From Trichococcus palustris (GTDB lineage: Bacteria > Bacillota > Bacilli > Lactobacillales > Aerococcaceae): a stretch of 64,000 bases of DNA. The notes under the pieces were generated by a model. The model did no database searches, was not told the DNA's origin, and saw nothing but the letters and a program-made list of their open reading frames with translations. The position numbers were made by a program, and so were the translations under genes. Within the stretch, counting starts at the first letter, position 1; each line of letters starts with the position of its first letter. The DNA lies in the NCBI RefSeq assembly GCF_900114465.1, contig NZ_FOTD01000006.1:62001-126000 (forward strand). The letters are read 5' to 3'. Positions 37,782 to 50,592 of this stretch are shown here, piece by piece.

Positions 37782-39872
37782 TTACTCTTCGCTGTTTTTG
37801 CCGTTTTTCTTGATGATTTCTTCTTGAACAGATTTAGGAACAGCTTCGTAATGATCGAATGTCATTGAGAACGTTCCGCGACCTTGTGTAGAAGAACGTA
37901 AAGTTGTAGCATATCCAAACATTTCTGATAATGGAATGCTGCTCTTAACGATTTGTGCGTTACCGCGAGCTTCAGTACCTTCGATACGTCCACGACGAGA
38001 ACTTACGTGTCCCATTACATCTCCCAAATAGTCTTCAGGAACTGTAATTTCAACAGCCATCATTGGTTCAAGGATAGCAGGGTCAGCTTTCTTAGCAGCG
38101 TTACGCAAAGCAAGTGAAGCAGCAACTTTAAATGCTGTTTCAGATGAATCGACATCATGGTAAGAACCATCATACAATTTAGCTTTAACGTCAACTAAAG
38201 GATAACCAGCCAACACACCGTTTTCCATTGCGTCTCTCAAACCGGCTTCAACTGCAGGGATATATTCACGAGGAACAACCCCACCGACGATACCATTTTC
38301 AAACGCGAATCCGCCGCCTTCTTCATTAGGTGTGAACTCGACCCATACGTGACCGTATTGACCTTTACCACCGGATTGACGAACGAATTTACCTTCAGCT
38401 TGAACTGATTTACGGAATGTTTCACGATAAGATACTTGTGGAGCACCTACAGTGGCTTCAACTTTGAATTCGCGTCTCATACGATCAACGATGATATCCA
38501 AATGTAATTCACCCATACCAGCGATAACTGTTTCACCAGTTTCTGGATTTGTGTAAGCACGGAAAGTAGGATCTTCTTCAGAAAGTTTTTGTAGAGCGAT
38601 ACCCATTTTATCTTGGTCAGCTTTTGATTTAGGTTCAATAGCAACTTCGATAACTGGTTCTGGGAATACCATAGATTCAAGGATTACTTGTTTCTTTTCG
38701 TCACATAAAGTGTCCCCTGTAGTTGTATCTTTCAAACCAACTGCAGCAGCGATATCTCCAGCAAATACTTCTGGGATTTCGTTACGGTGGTTAGCATGCA
38801 TTTGTAGGATACGGCCTACACGTTCGCGTTTGCCTTTTGTAGCATTTTGAACGTAAGAACCACTTTGTAGTGTACCAGCGTATACGCGGAAGAATGTCAG
38901 ACGACCTACAAACGGGTCAGTCATAACTTTAAATGCTAGTGCTGCAAATGGCGCTTCGTCGCTTGCAGGAACAGCAATTTGTTCTTCAGTTTCTACATCT
39001 GTACCTGTAATGGCAGCAACATCCAACGGTGATGGCAAGTAGTCAATAACTGCATCAAGCAATAATTGAACCCCTTTATTTTTGAAAGCAGAACCGCAAA
39101 GCATCGGGAAAAATTCTACATTACATGTAGCAGTACGAATACCTTGTTTCAATTCTTCTTTCGTAATTTCTTCACCGTCAAGATATTTTTCCATCAAGGC
39201 TTCATCAGTTTCAGCAACAGCTTCAACTAATTTAGTATGCCATTCTTCAGCTGCTTCAAGATATTCCGCAGGGATATCTTCTTCATGGTATTCAGTACCT
39301 TCGTCGTTATCATAGATTTCAGCCTTCATTTCGACTAAATCGATGATACCTTTGAATGTATCTTCAGCACCAATCGGCAATTGAATTGGATGAGCATTTG
39401 CTTGCAGACGGTCATGGATAGTACCTAGCGAATATAAGAAATCCGCACCGATTTTATCCATTTTGTTTGCGAAAACAATACGAGGTACACCATAAGTTGT
39501 AGCTTGGCGCCAAACTGTTTCAGTTTGAGGTTCTACACCTGATTGTGCATCAAGTAAAGCAACAGCGCCATCTAATACACGTAGGGAACGTTCAACTTCA
39601 ATAGTGAAGTCCACGTGGCCAGGAGTATCGATGATGTTTACGCGATACCCTTTCCATTGTGCAGTAGTAGCAGCTGAAGTGATGGTAATACCACGTTCTT
39701 GTTCTTGTTCCATCCAGTCCATTTGTGAAGCACCCTCATGGGTTTCACCGATCTTATGGATTTTACCGGTATAGTACAAAATACGTTCAGTTGCCGTTGT
39801 TTTACCAGCGTCAATATGAGCCATGATACCGATATTTCTCGTGTTATGTAGAGAAAATTCTCTTTGTGCCAT
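37782..39872 (-). CDS. fusA: Elongation factor G
   Basis: 696 residues from ATG (39870-39872); an in-frame TTG three codons earlier is too close to AGAGGTG. G1 [31 protein letters not shown], and domain IV ending in the translocation tip [14 protein letters not shown]. Catalyses ribosome translocation. No second copy is seen. Confidence 0.98.
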   Translation of the reverse strand: MAQREFSLHNTRNIGIMAHIDAGKTTATERILYYTGKIHKIGETHEGASQMDWMEQEQERGITITSAATTAQWKGYRVNIIDTPGHVDFTIEVERSLRVLDGAVALLDAQSGVEPQTETVWRQATTYGVPRIVFANKMDKIGADFLYSLGTIHDRLQANAHPIQLPIGAEDTFKGIIDLVEMKAEIYDNDEGTEYHEEDIPAEYLEAAEEWHTKLVEAVAETDEALMEKYLDGEEITKEELKQGIRTATCNVEFFPMLCGSAFKNKGVQLLLDAVIDYLPSPLDVAAITGTDVETEEQIAVPASDEAPFAALAFKVMTDPFVGRLTFFRVYAGTLQSGSYVQNATKGKRERVGRILQMHANHRNEIPEVFAGDIAAAVGLKDTTTGDTLCDEKKQVILESMVFPEPVIEVAIEPKSKADQDKMGIALQKLSEEDPTFRAYTNPETGETVIAGMGELHLDIIVDRMRREFKVEATVGAPQVSYRETFRKSVQAEGKFVRQSGGKGQYGHVWVEFTPNEEGGGFAFENGIVGGVVPREYIPAVEAGLRDAMENGVLAGYPLVDVKAKLYDGSYHDVDSSETAFKVAASLALRNAAKKADPAILEPMMAVEITVPEDYLGDVMGHVSSRRGRIEGTEARGNAQIVKSSIPLSEMFGYATTLRSSTQGRGTFSMTFDHYEAVPKSVQEEIIKKNGKNSEE

Positions 39873-39905
39873 CTTCTTCAAACACCTCTCTCTTTTAAAA
39901 GTAAT

Positions 39906-39940
39906 CGTAAGATCATCTCATTAATAAAGATGATCTTACG
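39906..39940. repeat. Stem-loop between rpsG and fusA
   Basis: 12-bp perfect inverted repeat CGTAAGATCATC / GATGATCTTACG with an 11-base loop, 34 bases before fusA; weak T tract. Could be a partial terminator or processing site. Confidence 0.6.
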
Positions 39941-39985
39941 CAACCGTTTTGCAGATGTCTTGCAAGAAAATCCTGCAAGTACATC

Positions 39986-40456
39986 TTACCAACGGTAATG
40001 AGCGAAAGCTTTGTTAGCTTCTGCCATTTTATGTGTATCTTCACGTTTTTTAACTGAAGCACCAGAGTTGTTAGCAGCGTCCATGATTTCTTTAGCTAGA
40101 CGTTCTTCCATGGTATCTTCACCGCGTAGACGAGAGTAGTTAACCAACCAACGTAATCCTAAAGCCATACGACGATCTGGACGTACTTCGATAGGCACTT
40201 GGTAGTTCGAACCCCCTACACGACGTGCTTTTACTTCTAAAACAGGCATGATGTTTTTCATAGCTTGTTCGAAAACTTCCAACGGGTCGTTTCCTGTAGA
40301 TTCTTTAATCATTTCAAATGCGTTATATAAAATGGTTGCAGCTTTACCACGTTTTCCGTCAACCATGATACGGTTGATTAAACGAGTCACCAATTTAGAA
40401 TTGTAAATTGGATCCGGCATTACTTCACGTTTTGTGACTGGACCTTTACGAGGCAT
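39986..40456 (-). CDS. rpsG: Ribosomal protein uS7
   Basis: 156 residues: [40 protein letters not shown]. Head nucleator of the small subunit, in other bacteria the str operon repressor. 44 bases after rpsL. Confidence 0.98.
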   Translation of the reverse strand: MPRKGPVTKREVMPDPIYNSKLVTRLINRIMVDGKRGKAATILYNAFEMIKESTGNDPLEVFEQAMKNIMPVLEVKARRVGGSNYQVPIEVRPDRRMALGLRWLVNYSRLRGEDTMEERLAKEIMDAANNSGASVKKREDTHKMAEANKAFAHYRW

Positions 40457-40500
40457 TCAAATTCCTCCTTTCTCGAGTGTTATTATTTTTTAAGTTGTTA

Positions 40501-40917
40501 TTATTTTTTCTTAGGTCTCTTAGCACCGTATTTAGAACGGCTTTGCATACGGTTAGCTACGCCGGCAGTATCTAAAGCTCCACGAACGATATGGTAACGT
40601 ACACCCGGTAAGTCTTTAACACGACCTCCACGGATTAATACCACGCTATGTTCTTGTAGGTTATGACCGATACCAGGAATGTAAGCTGTCACTTCTAATA
40701 AGTTAGACAGACGTACACGAGCATACTTACGTAATGCCGAGTTAGGTTTCTTAGGAGTCATAGTACCCACACGCGTACATACACCACGCTTTTGAGGTGA
40801 ATTTGTATTCGTTTGAGCTTTTTTGAAGCTATTGTAACCTTTTCCTAAAGCAGGAGCTTTCGATTTTTCAATAGCAGATTTGCGCGGTTTACGCACTAAT
40901 TGGTTAATTGTAGGCAT
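40501..40917 (-). CDS. rpsL: Ribosomal protein uS12
   Basis: 137 residues from ATG (40915-40917) with AAGGAGGAAA upstream; a longer reading to 40959 is not family-like. [31 protein letters not shown] with Lys at the streptomycin position, and [16 protein letters not shown]. Decoding-centre protein, first gene of the str operon. Confidence 0.97.
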   Translation of the reverse strand: MPTINQLVRKPRKSAIEKSKAPALGKGYNSFKKAQTNTNSPQKRGVCTRVGTMTPKKPNSALRKYARVRLSNLLEVTAYIPGIGHNLQEHSVVLIRGGRVKDLPGVRYHIVRGALDTAGVANRMQSRSKYGAKRPKKK

Positions 40918-41096
40918 TGATTTTCCTCCTTCCTCAATGGGATAACTAGGTCCACACATCCAGGTGGTTCCTTTTTTGGTAAAAAAATAAATAAATCGAT
41001 GTTTCGCGACTTACATTTCTTTGTGTGACTATCATACACCAGTCAGCACGACTGACAGATTTTGTTCAGGGATCTGTGTATAAAAGCACCTTTTAG

Positions 41097-41125
41097 ATAA
41101 TAACATGTATATTTCCGTACGTCAA
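41097..41125 (-). promoter_or_regulatory. str operon (rpsL) promoter
   Basis: Minus-strand TTGACG (41120-41125), 17 bp, TATTAT (41097-41102) with extended TGT. Confidence 0.85.
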
Positions 41126-41194
41126 CAGTTTGCACGGTCTTTTCACGAAAAAAGTCATTATTTTTGATGGAAACCGGAATTACCCACTTTTCAC

Positions 41195-41226
41195 ATAATA
41201 AAGGCGGAAGATCACCCTTCCGCCTT
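41195..41226 (-). terminator. Terminator of lysS
   Basis: AAGGCGGAAG/CTTCCGCCTT stem (41201-41210, 41217-41226) followed by TTTATTAT on the minus strand. Confidence 0.75.
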
Positions 41227-41308
41227 ACATGTAATTTCCTTATTGCGTGGAACTCCGAATGGCATTCAAAAAGAATTTCCTTTCTGGACACCATTCATCG
41301 GATTCGGT

Positions 41309-42829
<1,521 letters not shown>

Positions 42830-42893
42830 CTAAAATCTTCTTGATCCAGGTCTTCTTAATAGTGCCAATAAATCGTTGAAAAATCAAGACGTC

Positions 42894-43922
42894 TTATGCA
42901 TTTTGTTCCAATTTTTCGAATGTACGCGCTTCTTTGGATGCTTCCCGTTCTTCCATTTCGTAAATGAAACGGTCCAACAAGTCAACAACTTCCGATTGTC
43001 TGGCTGCGGAGGTCACTGCCGCCTTCGTTTTTGAAGCACGCGGAACGCCTTTCAGGTAATAACCTGCGATGCTGCGGAATTCTTTGACGGCGGTCGATTC
43101 CCCTTTGAGGGTGACCAATCGGTCCAAGTGCAGCTTTGCGATTTCCATTTTCTCATACGGCGTCTGCTGCGGAAGCATTTCACCTGTTTCCAGATAATGG
43201 ACCGTCTGCTTGATCATCCAAGGATTGCTCAAGGCGGCCCGGCCGATCATAACGCCGTCGACACCCGTTTCATCGATCATCCTGCGGGCATCTTCCGCCG
43301 TCTTCACATCGCCATTCCCGAGCAACGGGATCCTGGTCAAGGCTTGTTTGACGTCTTTGAAGATGGACCAATCGGCTTTGCCTTCATACATCTGCACCCG
43401 CGTCCGGCCATGCATCGCTACAGCTGCAGCACCTGCACGTTCGGCCGCCAAAGCATTCTCCACGGCAAAAAGGTGTTCCGCATCCCAACCGGTACGCATT
43501 TTAACGGTCACTGGTTTGTCCACGGCGTCGACGACGGCCGAAACCATCTCATAAACTTTGTTCGGATCCAATAGCCATTTGGCGCCGGCTTCGGCTTTGA
43601 TGACCTTGTTGACCGGGCAGCCCATATTGATGTCGATGATTGCCGCTTCCGTGTTTTCGGCGACATATTTCGCCGCTGCCACCAACGTGTCCTTATTTCC
43701 GCCCATGATTTGGACGCTCAACGGGTATTCGTTCGGTTCGATGTGCAACATCCGCAATGTTTTTTCATTACGGAATTGGATTCCTTTATCGCTGACCATT
43801 TCGCAGACGACCAGCCCTGCGCCCATTTCTTTGACGGTGACACGGAAGGCCGAATTACTGATGCCGGCCATCGGTGCCACTGCGACGGGATTATTGATTT
43901 CTATATTGCCGATTTTATACAT
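42894..43922 (-). CDS. dusB: tRNA-dihydrouridine synthase, DusB family
   Basis: 342 residues from ATG (43920-43922); GGAAG lies seven bases upstream and a GTG two codons earlier is less likely. TIM-barrel flavoenzyme: PVAVAPMAGISNSAFR, DINMGCPVNKV with catalytic Cys102, HGRTRVQMYEG, and GNGDVKTAEDARRMIDETG for FMN. Reduces uridines in the tRNA D loop. Precedes lysS. Confidence 0.95.
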   Translation of the reverse strand: MYKIGNIEINNPVAVAPMAGISNSAFRVTVKEMGAGLVVCEMVSDKGIQFRNEKTLRMLHIEPNEYPLSVQIMGGNKDTLVAAAKYVAENTEAAIIDINMGCPVNKVIKAEAGAKWLLDPNKVYEMVSAVVDAVDKPVTVKMRTGWDAEHLFAVENALAAERAGAAAVAMHGRTRVQMYEGKADWSIFKDVKQALTRIPLLGNGDVKTAEDARRMIDETGVDGVMIGRAALSNPWMIKQTVHYLETGEMLPQQTPYEKMEIAKLHLDRLVTLKGESTAVKEFRSIAGYYLKGVPRASKTKAAVTSAARQSEVVDLLDRFIYEMEEREASKEARTFEKLEQNA

Positions 43923-44086
43923 GAACACTCTTCCTTCTTCTGTTATTCTATATACTGCTTAGCCACTTGCTGCATGCGTCAAAAACTCTTGGACCATTCT
44001 AACATCTTACAAACAGTAAGAAAAGAAAAATATACTGGCATTCTCATGGTTATCCTGAAAAATGATCCTTTCATCCGAAAAAGACA

Positions 44087-44131
44087 ATAAAAAATGGGAC
44101 AAAACCACTTTCCAGTCTTGTCCCATTTATT
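44087..44131 (-). terminator. Terminator of cysK
   Basis: AAATGGGACAA/TTGTCCCATTT (44092-44102, 44118-44128) followed by a run of T on both strands. Confidence 0.88.
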
Positions 44132-44185
44132 TTTTTGATTATTTTCGTCCATTCAGATTACAGCGGAAAGGATAGTCGTCTCGCA

Positions 44186-45115
44186 CTATGCTTGTGTGCT
44201 GAATACCGGCGTTGATAGGTAGCGTTCGCCGTTGTCGGGCGCAATGGTGACAACCGATTTGCCTTTGCCTAAACGGACAGCGACTTCGATGGCGCCCACG
44301 ATTGCAGCACCGGCTGAGATGCCGACCAGGATGCCTTCCTCTGCGGCCACACGGCGGGTCATCGCAATTGCGTCCTCACTGGATACTTGGATGATGCCAT
44401 TGTATAGAGAAGTGTCCAAAACGTCCGGCACAAAGCCGGCGCCGATCCCTTGGATTTTATGGGGTCCTTTCGGTCCGCCGCTCAATACGGGCGATTCGGA
44501 AGGCTCCAAGGCATAGATTTCAACATTCGGATTGGCTTTGCGGAGCGCTCTGCCGACACCGGTCACGGTTCCGCCGGTGCCGACACCGGCAACAAACGCA
44601 TCGGGTCCTTTGCCGTCGAAGGCTTCAATGATTTCCGGGCCGGTCGTCGCTTCATGGACGGCCGGATTGGCTGGATTGGAGAATTGCATCGGCATGAAAT
44701 GGCCGGGTTCCGCTGCGATTGCGGTTGCTTTCGCAATCGCACCAGGCATGCCGTCCGCACCTGGCGTCAATACCAATTCCGCCCCATAGGCCGCCAACAA
44801 GAGGCGGCGTTCGATGCTCATCGTATCCGGCATCACGAAGATTGCTTTGTAGCCTTTTGCGGCTGCAAGCATCGCCAAACCGACACCTGTATTGCCGCTG
44901 GTCGGCTCCACAATGGTGTAACCCGGTTTCAACAGGCCTTCCGCTTCGGCTACTTCGATCATGTTCAAGGCGATGCGGTCTTTTACGCTGCCGCCGACAT
45001 TGAACGATTCCAATTTCACATAGACATCGGCCGCCCCTCCAGGAACCACTTTATTTAATTTCACAATCGGCGTGTCACCGATCAGATTTGCGACTGACGA
45101 TACTATTTTCACCAT
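44186..45115 (-). CDS. cysK: Cysteine synthase (O-acetylserine sulfhydrylase)
   Basis: 309 residues. PLP Lys45 in [12 protein letters not shown], substrate loop [11 protein letters not shown] (71-81), [15 protein letters not shown] for the phosphate, and [11 protein letters not shown]. Makes cysteine from O-acetylserine and sulfide. Cysteine could feed MetI. ATG with GGGGGCAA upstream; own promoter and terminator, so monocistronic. Confidence 0.95.
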   Translation of the reverse strand: MVKIVSSVANLIGDTPIVKLNKVVPGGAADVYVKLESFNVGGSVKDRIALNMIEVAEAEGLLKPGYTIVEPTSGNTGVGLAMLAAAKGYKAIFVMPDTMSIERRLLLAAYGAELVLTPGADGMPGAIAKATAIAAEPGHFMPMQFSNPANPAVHEATTGPEIIEAFDGKGPDAFVAGVGTGGTVTGVGRALRKANPNVEIYALEPSESPVLSGGPKGPHKIQGIGAGFVPDVLDTSLYNGIIQVSSEDAIAMTRRVAAEEGILVGISAGAAIVGAIEVAVRLGKGKSVVTIAPDNGERYLSTPVFSTQA

Positions 45116-45186
45116 ATTATTGCCCCCATCATCCCTTATGATTTTTTGAAGCGAATGTTCCTCAAGCCTATTTTCATCACTATTTT

Positions 45187-45215
45187 ATTATAAATTTTCG
45201 CCTCAGGAAATTCAA
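45187..45215 (-). promoter_or_regulatory. cysK promoter
   Basis: Minus-strand TTGAAT (45210-45215), 17 bp, TATAAT (45187-45192). Confidence 0.8.
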
Positions 45216-45230
45216 GCTAAGGCCCTCGCT

Positions 45231-46136
45231 TCACTTGAAATCGGCTGCTCTTTTTTCATCGATGGCGTCTACCAGTTCTTGCAGGTCCGATTCGGCATAA
45301 TGGTATTTTTCGCCGCAGAAATGACAGACGACCTCAGCCCCATGATCTTCATGGATCATATCCAGCAATTCCTCTTTGCCGATGGAAGACAACCCCTCCG
45401 CAAAACGTTCCCTTGAGCAATCGCATTTGAATTGCACCGGCATCGTTTCAAGGATCTGAACATTTTCTTCACCTAAAATACGATACAAAATCTGTTCCGG
45501 TGTTTCTCCGCTTTCCATCAATCTGGAGACAAGAGGGATGGCTGCGATGTTTTTCTCCACTTGTGTGATGGCTTCATCGCTGGCATCGGGCATCACTTGA
45601 ATCATGAACCCGCCCGCCGCTTTGATCGATTCATCCGTATCGACAAGGACGCTCAAACCGATGGCTGAAGGAACCTGTTCGGAGTTGGCCATGTAGTAGG
45701 TGAAATCTTCGCCCAACTCACCGCTGACGATCGACACTTGGCCCGAGAAAGGTTCTTTCATCCCCAAGTCCTTGATGACCGTCAATGTGCCTTCTGTTCC
45801 GACCACCGCTCTGACATCCAATTTTCCTTGGCTGTTCAATTCCAGGCTGACATGAGGGTTGGTGATGTACGCCTTGACGTCCCCTTTGCCATTTGCATCC
45901 GCGAGGATACGTCCGCCCAAACCGTCCCCGTCGACGATGACCGTCATTTTTTCTTCATTCTTCAAACCGGCTGAAGCCAGCAAAAGGGTTCCGACCATGG
46001 TACGGCCCAAAGCTGCGGAAGAAGCGCTCCAGGTATCATGTCTTCTTTGCGCTTCCCCAACCGTTGCTGTTGCCTTGATGGCATAGACGCGGAATTGCCC
46101 ATCGTATGCCAAAGCTTTCACTATATAATCCTTCAT
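45231..46136 (-). CDS. hslO: Redox-regulated chaperone Hsp33
   Basis: 301 residues. N-terminal folding domain with YIVKALAYDGQFRVYAIKAT and RRHDTWSASSAALGR; C-terminal redox switch with zinc ligands C238, C240 (KCDCS) and C271, C274 (CHFCG). Oxidation releases zinc and activates holdase activity. Lies between ftsH and cysK as in Bacillus. A weak TAGAAT -10 is near 46180. Confidence 0.96.
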   Translation of the reverse strand: MKDYIVKALAYDGQFRVYAIKATATVGEAQRRHDTWSASSAALGRTMVGTLLLASAGLKNEEKMTVIVDGDGLGGRILADANGKGDVKAYITNPHVSLELNSQGKLDVRAVVGTEGTLTVIKDLGMKEPFSGQVSIVSGELGEDFTYYMANSEQVPSAIGLSVLVDTDESIKAAGGFMIQVMPDASDEAITQVEKNIAAIPLVSRLMESGETPEQILYRILGEENVQILETMPVQFKCDCSRERFAEGLSSIGKEELLDMIHEDHGAEVVCHFCGEKYHYAESDLQELVDAIDEKRAADFK

Positions 46137-46251
46137 TCCTTATCCCCCATAACCTTTATCTTTCTTATGAACCTCTCAATCATTCTACTATAGATTTTCC
46201 GAAAATGAACCTACTTTGCTCATGGAAAAATACCCAATCCATTTTATAGCA

Positions 46252-46280
46252 AAAAGTCCGGGATAACAATCCCGGACTTT
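46252..46280 (-). terminator. Terminator of ftsH
   Basis: AAAGTCCGGGAT/ATCCCGGACTTT perfect 12-bp stem with five T on the minus strand. Confidence 0.9.
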
Positions 46281-46295
46281 CTGTTCCAAACTATA

Positions 46296-48431
46296 CTATT
46301 TTGTTTCATCGGATTCGTTTGAATCCTCTGATGTCGTTCCTTCAGGCGTGCTGGTTGCGGTTGTTTCTGCAACAACTTCACTATCCTCGGCAGTAAAAGC
46401 CTCGCCTCTTTCACGGGCTTTTTCTTCTTGACGAAGTTTTTCAGCTTCCTTCTGTTCCAAGGCGCGTTTGGCATCTTCAAAAGAACCAGCTTTTTCGCTT
46501 GGATATTCATCTGATGTTGTCGTCGAAGGCATTTGGCCTGTCTCAAACAAACTGCGGATTGTCTTTTCATCCAATGTTTCCAATTCCAACAATTTTTCGG
46601 CGATCAGATTCAATTGTTCACGGTGTTCTGCAAGGATTTCGTGCGCTTTTACATGCGCCTCATTCATGATGCTGCGGACTTCAGAGTCGATTTGGTAAGC
46701 AATATCTTCTGAATAGGCTTTTGTTTGACCATAATCACGGCCAACGAATACTTGATGGTTCCCTTCGTACTGAACAGTACCCAATTTTTCGCTCATACCA
46801 TATTCCGTCACCATACTTCTCACCAATGCGGTTGCTTGTTCGAAGTCATTGCTTGCGCCGGTTGTCTGAACGTCGAAGACGACTTCTTCAGCCGCACGGC
46901 CAGCCAGCAATCCGACAACTTGCTCGAATAATTCTTGTCTTGTCATCAAGAAGCGATCTTCTTTCGGAAGCATGATGGCATATCCGCCAGCGCGTCCGCG
47001 AGGGACGATCGTTACCTTGTGGACAATGCGCGCATCGCTTAAGACCATACCGGCAATGGTGTGACCCGCTTCGTGATAAGCGACCATTTCGCGTTCATGC
47101 TTGCTGATGACACGGTCCTTTTTGGCAGGTCCGGCAATCACGCGGTCATGTGCTTCATCTACATCAAGCGCATCGATTTTTGTTTTGTTGCGACGGGCTG
47201 CGACCAATGCCGCTTCGTTCAATAGGTTCTCCAGATCGGCCCCTGAAAAGCCAGGTGTTTGTTGTGCGACAACCTTCAAGTCCACATCGTTCGCCAACGG
47301 TTTGTTGCGTGCATGCACTTTCAGGATTGCTTCACGGCCTTTCACATCCGGTCTGCCGACAAGGATTTGACGGTCAAAACGACCCGGACGCAACAAAGCT
47401 GGATCCAAGACATCGGAACGGTTTGTTGCCGCAATGACGATGATTCCCTCGTTTCCGGAGAAACCGTCCATCTCTACCAACAACTGGTTCAATGTCTGTT
47501 CGCGTTCATCATGCCCGCCACCCATACCGGCGCCACGTTGACGACCGACAGCATCGATTTCATCGATAAAGATGATGGCAGGGGCTGCTTTTTTGGCTTG
47601 TTCGAATAAATCACGTACACGGCTTGCACCGACCCCTACGAACATTTCGACGAATTCTGAACCTGAAATCGAGAAGAAAGGCACACCCGCTTCACCGGCT
47701 ACAGCTTTTGCCAATAATGTTTTACCTGTGCCGGGAGGTCCTTCCAATAATACCCCGGCAGGAATTCTTGCTCCCAACGCAGTAAAGCGGCGAGGATCTT
47801 TCAGGAATTCCACAACTTCGACCAATTCTTGTTTTTCTTCATCTGCACCGGCAACATCAGAAAAACGCACTTTGATCTGTTTCTTGGATGCATCTTCGGC
47901 TTTTGTTTTTCCGAAGTTCATCACATTGCGGTTTCCGCCTTGTCCGCCGGAAGATTGTCCCATCATCATGTACATGAAGAAGACAAAGATAACGAGCGGC
48001 AACACACTGAAGAGGATGCTGATCCAAGCACCGGATTGATCTTCCTCAAGCGGCGTCATCTGCGTATTAGTGGTTTTGGCGATGTCCGAAATCTGTTTCA
48101 GCGTATCATCATTCGGCAACACCCTGGATGTGAAGTTTTTCGTGGTGGTGCTTGATGTATCATTGAACAACAACAAATCACTGGAAGAATCTTTCGCATC
48201 CAACGTTTGCTCCGTACGATACACACCTTTGATTTCATAGACACCTGCACCCGACTGAATCGAGAAGTTGTCTATTTCTTTTGCGTTTAACGCATCCATG
48301 AATTCAGTGGATGTAATTTCTTGGCTTGTCTGATTGTCCATGCCACCTGTAATCATCGTAACTACTGCAATGATTGCAAGGAAAATCAGCACATAAAAGC
48401 CGCTGCTTTTAAGAAAACTATTTTTTTTCAT
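46296..48431 (-). CDS. ftsH: ATP-dependent zinc metalloprotease FtsH
   Basis: 711 residues. Two membrane spans (about 12-28 and 136-155) enclose an outer domain. AAA+ Walker A GPPGTGKT (231-238), Walker [15 protein letters not shown] region [20 protein letters not shown], zinc site HEAGH (453-457). The last ~65 residues are a charged Glu/Thr/Ser-rich tail. Degrades membrane and short-lived proteins. Has its own promoter downstream of hpt. Confidence 0.98.
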   Translation of the reverse strand: MKKNSFLKSSGFYVLIFLAIIAVVTMITGGMDNQTSQEITSTEFMDALNAKEIDNFSIQSGAGVYEIKGVYRTEQTLDAKDSSSDLLLFNDTSSTTTKNFTSRVLPNDDTLKQISDIAKTTNTQMTPLEEDQSGAWISILFSVLPLVIFVFFMYMMMGQSSGGQGGNRNVMNFGKTKAEDASKKQIKVRFSDVAGADEEKQELVEVVEFLKDPRRFTALGARIPAGVLLEGPPGTGKTLLAKAVAGEAGVPFFSISGSEFVEMFVGVGASRVRDLFEQAKKAAPAIIFIDEIDAVGRQRGAGMGGGHDEREQTLNQLLVEMDGFSGNEGIIVIAATNRSDVLDPALLRPGRFDRQILVGRPDVKGREAILKVHARNKPLANDVDLKVVAQQTPGFSGADLENLLNEAALVAARRNKTKIDALDVDEAHDRVIAGPAKKDRVISKHEREMVAYHEAGHTIAGMVLSDARIVHKVTIVPRGRAGGYAIMLPKEDRFLMTRQELFEQVVGLLAGRAAEEVVFDVQTTGASNDFEQATALVRSMVTEYGMSEKLGTVQYEGNHQVFVGRDYGQTKAYSEDIAYQIDSEVRSIMNEAHVKAHEILAEHREQLNLIAEKLLELETLDEKTIRSLFETGQMPSTTTSDEYPSEKAGSFEDAKRALEQKEAEKLRQEEKARERGEAFTAEDSEVVAETTATSTPEGTTSEDSNESDETK

Positions 48432-48510
48432 TAGAACCTCCTCGTGCGATATCGTTCTTCGCTATGATTGTCTTACGTTTCGTCTTTTTAATCAAATATT
48501 TTTAATAATA

Positions 48511-48516
48511 ATTATA
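48511..48516 (-). promoter_or_regulatory. ftsH promoter -10
   Basis: Minus-strand TATAAT with extended TGA, about 80 nt before ftsH; the -35 is weak. Confidence 0.6.
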
Positions 48517-48545
48517 TCATATTTGACCAATTTTAACGAATCATT

Positions 48546-49085
48546 TTATTCATAAACTTCTTTTTTTAAAACGCCGATGTAAGGGAGATTCCGGTACTTC
48601 TCGTTGAAGTCCAAACCGTAACCGACGACGAACTCATCCGGAACATTGACACCGATATAATCGGCTTGCAGATCGACGACACGTCGTTCTTTTTTGTCCA
48701 GCAAAGTAACGATTTGAATGGACGCCGCTTTGCGGTATTTGAAAAGTTCGATCAGGCTGTTCAACGTTCTGCCGGTATCGATGATATCTTCAACAATGAC
48801 CAGATGCCTGCCTTCGACGGATGTATCCAAATCTTTGAGGATCTTCACTTCCCCGCTCGATTCCATCCCGGCACCATAACTGGAAACATCCATGAAGTCC
48901 AATTCCAAATCGCACGCCATTGCTCTGGTGAGGTCTGTCATGAACATGACGGCCCCTTTCAGCACACAGATGACCAAAGGATTTTTGCCTTCATATGCTT
49001 CCGTCAGCTGGCTCCCTAAGCCTTTCACTACTTCTTTAATGTATTCTTCACTGTATAGTACTTCTTTAATATCCGGATGCAACAT
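48546..49085 (-). CDS. hpt: Hypoxanthine (guanine) phosphoribosyltransferase
   Basis: 179 residues from ATG (49083-49085); GAGGTG is six bases upstream, whereas a GTG three codons earlier lies within it. PRPP loop [10 protein letters not shown] (98-107); flexible loop [36 protein letters not shown]. Purine salvage. 18 bases after tilS, the usual tilS-hpt-ftsH order. Confidence 0.96.
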   Translation of the reverse strand: MLHPDIKEVLYSEEYIKEVVKGLGSQLTEAYEGKNPLVICVLKGAVMFMTDLTRAMACDLELDFMDVSSYGAGMESSGEVKILKDLDTSVEGRHLVIVEDIIDTGRTLNSLIELFKYRKAASIQIVTLLDKKERRVVDLQADYIGVNVPDEFVVGYGLDFNEKYRNLPYIGVLKKEVYE

Positions 49086-49103
49086 ATCTTTCACCTCAAA
49101 AAA

Positions 49104-50501
49104 TTATTTAATGTATAGTAACATATATTCTTCCTGCGCGCTCTCCGAATCAGAAATCCAGATGGATTCTGCATATCCGGGCACCCATAAAAGGCGTCCC
49201 CCGTTATCCGTAATGACGAGCGCTTGCTGTCTTTCTTCTATCGGCACCTTCGCATCCACAAACAATCTGCTGATTTTTTTCGTGAATGGTTGTTTTTTAT
49301 TCAGCACAATCTTATCACCGGGCAGCCTGCTTCTTATCACAAAAGGCAATGCCTTTCTTTCCGCAGCCACATAATGGATTTCAGCTGTCGCAACAACATC
49401 TTTTGGAAACGCCTTCCCTTTTGGGAACAAGCCTATTTTACCATGAAAGGGTAGCTCCACCCACCGATTCAACTCGATTTCCTCAGACATCTCGAAAAGT
49501 AAGTTTTCCGGCGGTAATGCCGATAAGAAAATAAGTGTATCATACCTTTTTCGTACCTGCCAGCCTCCAGATAAAGATATTTGTTTTTGCGGTGAGGGGT
49601 TTTCTATCAAGGCCATGATGGCTTCCATTTGATTCCGCTGAAAGGTTCCACCGGCAGGGATCCAATGTTCACTGATGAAGTGACTGAGCACTGACCGTTG
49701 CAAGGCCGGCGTCATTTCCCGCCAAACCGGCAAGTCCAGCTGCCATTGCGCCTCTTTTTTTACAAACGCTTCCGCGAATTGTCTTTCAATCATTGGCTGC
49801 GCAACCTGCAGCAAGTCCTGCAGATCATCCGAAAATTCACCGAAGTGCCTAGTCACTTGTTCGTTTTCTTCTTTTAACAACGGAACGACGAGCTGACGGT
49901 AACGATTCCTTGTGAATGACGTCTCCAGGTTGGTTGCATCTTCCCGATAAGGGATATTTTCTTCCGCGCAGAAAGCGTAAAGTTCCTGTTTTTGGAACCC
50001 CAGCAACGGCCTGACAAGTTTCCCGCCCTTAAAAGGACGGCTTCTTGCAATCCCGGTCATGCCTTGCAACGTGCTTCCCCTTACCAATCGCATCAATATC
50101 GTCTCCAGTTGATCATCCGCATGATGCGCGGTCAAAACATGGGTAGCCTGTAATTGCTGCAGCATCTCCGCAAAAAAGGAATAGCGGAAATCCCGGGCGG
50201 CCTGCTCAATATTTCGGACAGGATGCCTTTCGGCCTGCCAATGTTTGGCATAAAAAGGGATGTCTCTTTCCGCACAGTACCCCTGCACCATTTTCAATTC
50301 TTCGTCGGATTCCTCCCGCAGGTGATGGTGCACATGCACAACCGCAAATGCAGGCCTCTCCTGCTCGGGAAGGCACGCCATGGACGCCAATAACGCCATG
50401 GAGTCGGCCCCTCCCGAAACGGCCAACAATAGTTTGCTGTCCGGTTGCCATAGCTGGTGTTGCTTGACTTCTTCCCGTAGACGCACTACAAAATCCTGCA
50501 T
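49104..50501 (-). CDS. tilS: tRNA(Ile)-lysidine synthetase
   Basis: 465 residues. N-type ATP pyrophosphatase P-loop LLAVSGGADSMALLAS (SGGADS 29-34), LTAHHADDQLETILMRLVRG, then the C-terminal TilS tRNA-binding domains. It changes C34 of tRNA-Ile(CAU) to lysidine and is normally essential. It is downstream of the S1 protein gene, with a partial terminator between. Confidence 0.96.
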   Translation of the reverse strand: MQDFVVRLREEVKQHQLWQPDSKLLLAVSGGADSMALLASMACLPEQERPAFAVVHVHHHLREESDEELKMVQGYCAERDIPFYAKHWQAERHPVRNIEQAARDFRYSFFAEMLQQLQATHVLTAHHADDQLETILMRLVRGSTLQGMTGIARSRPFKGGKLVRPLLGFQKQELYAFCAEENIPYREDATNLETSFTRNRYRQLVVPLLKEENEQVTRHFGEFSDDLQDLLQVAQPMIERQFAEAFVKKEAQWQLDLPVWREMTPALQRSVLSHFISEHWIPAGGTFQRNQMEAIMALIENPSPQKQISLSGGWQVRKRYDTLIFLSALPPENLLFEMSEEIELNRWVELPFHGKIGLFPKGKAFPKDVVATAEIHYVAAERKALPFVIRSRLPGDKIVLNKKQPFTKKISRLFVDAKVPIEERQQALVITDNGGRLLWVPGYAESIWISDSESAQEEYMLLYIK

Positions 50502-50527
50502 AAAATCCCTGCTTCCTTATCCGTTGG

Positions 50528-50576
50528 CAAAGCAAAAAAGAGGATGCGACAAAGGACGAGACCCTTGACCAACCTC
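50528..50576 (-). terminator. Possible terminator after the S1-domain gene
   Basis: Nested AGAGG/CCTCT and CAAGGG/CCTTTG (one G-U pair) followed by six T; just upstream of tilS, so probably partial. Confidence 0.5.
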
Positions 50577-50592
50577 TAGAATGTACTACCTA

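Larger units (their letters stand above)
40918..41308. other. Control region of the str operon and 3' end of lysS
   Basis: 391 bases without a gene. Holds the rpsL promoter, a ~170-nt leader with a CAGTC/GACTG hairpin (about 41040-41056), and the lysS terminator. Confidence 0.65.

Noticed and set aside
44450-45058. 202-codon plus-strand frame opposite cysK
   Set aside because: Shadow of cysK, His/Arg-rich as such shadows are.
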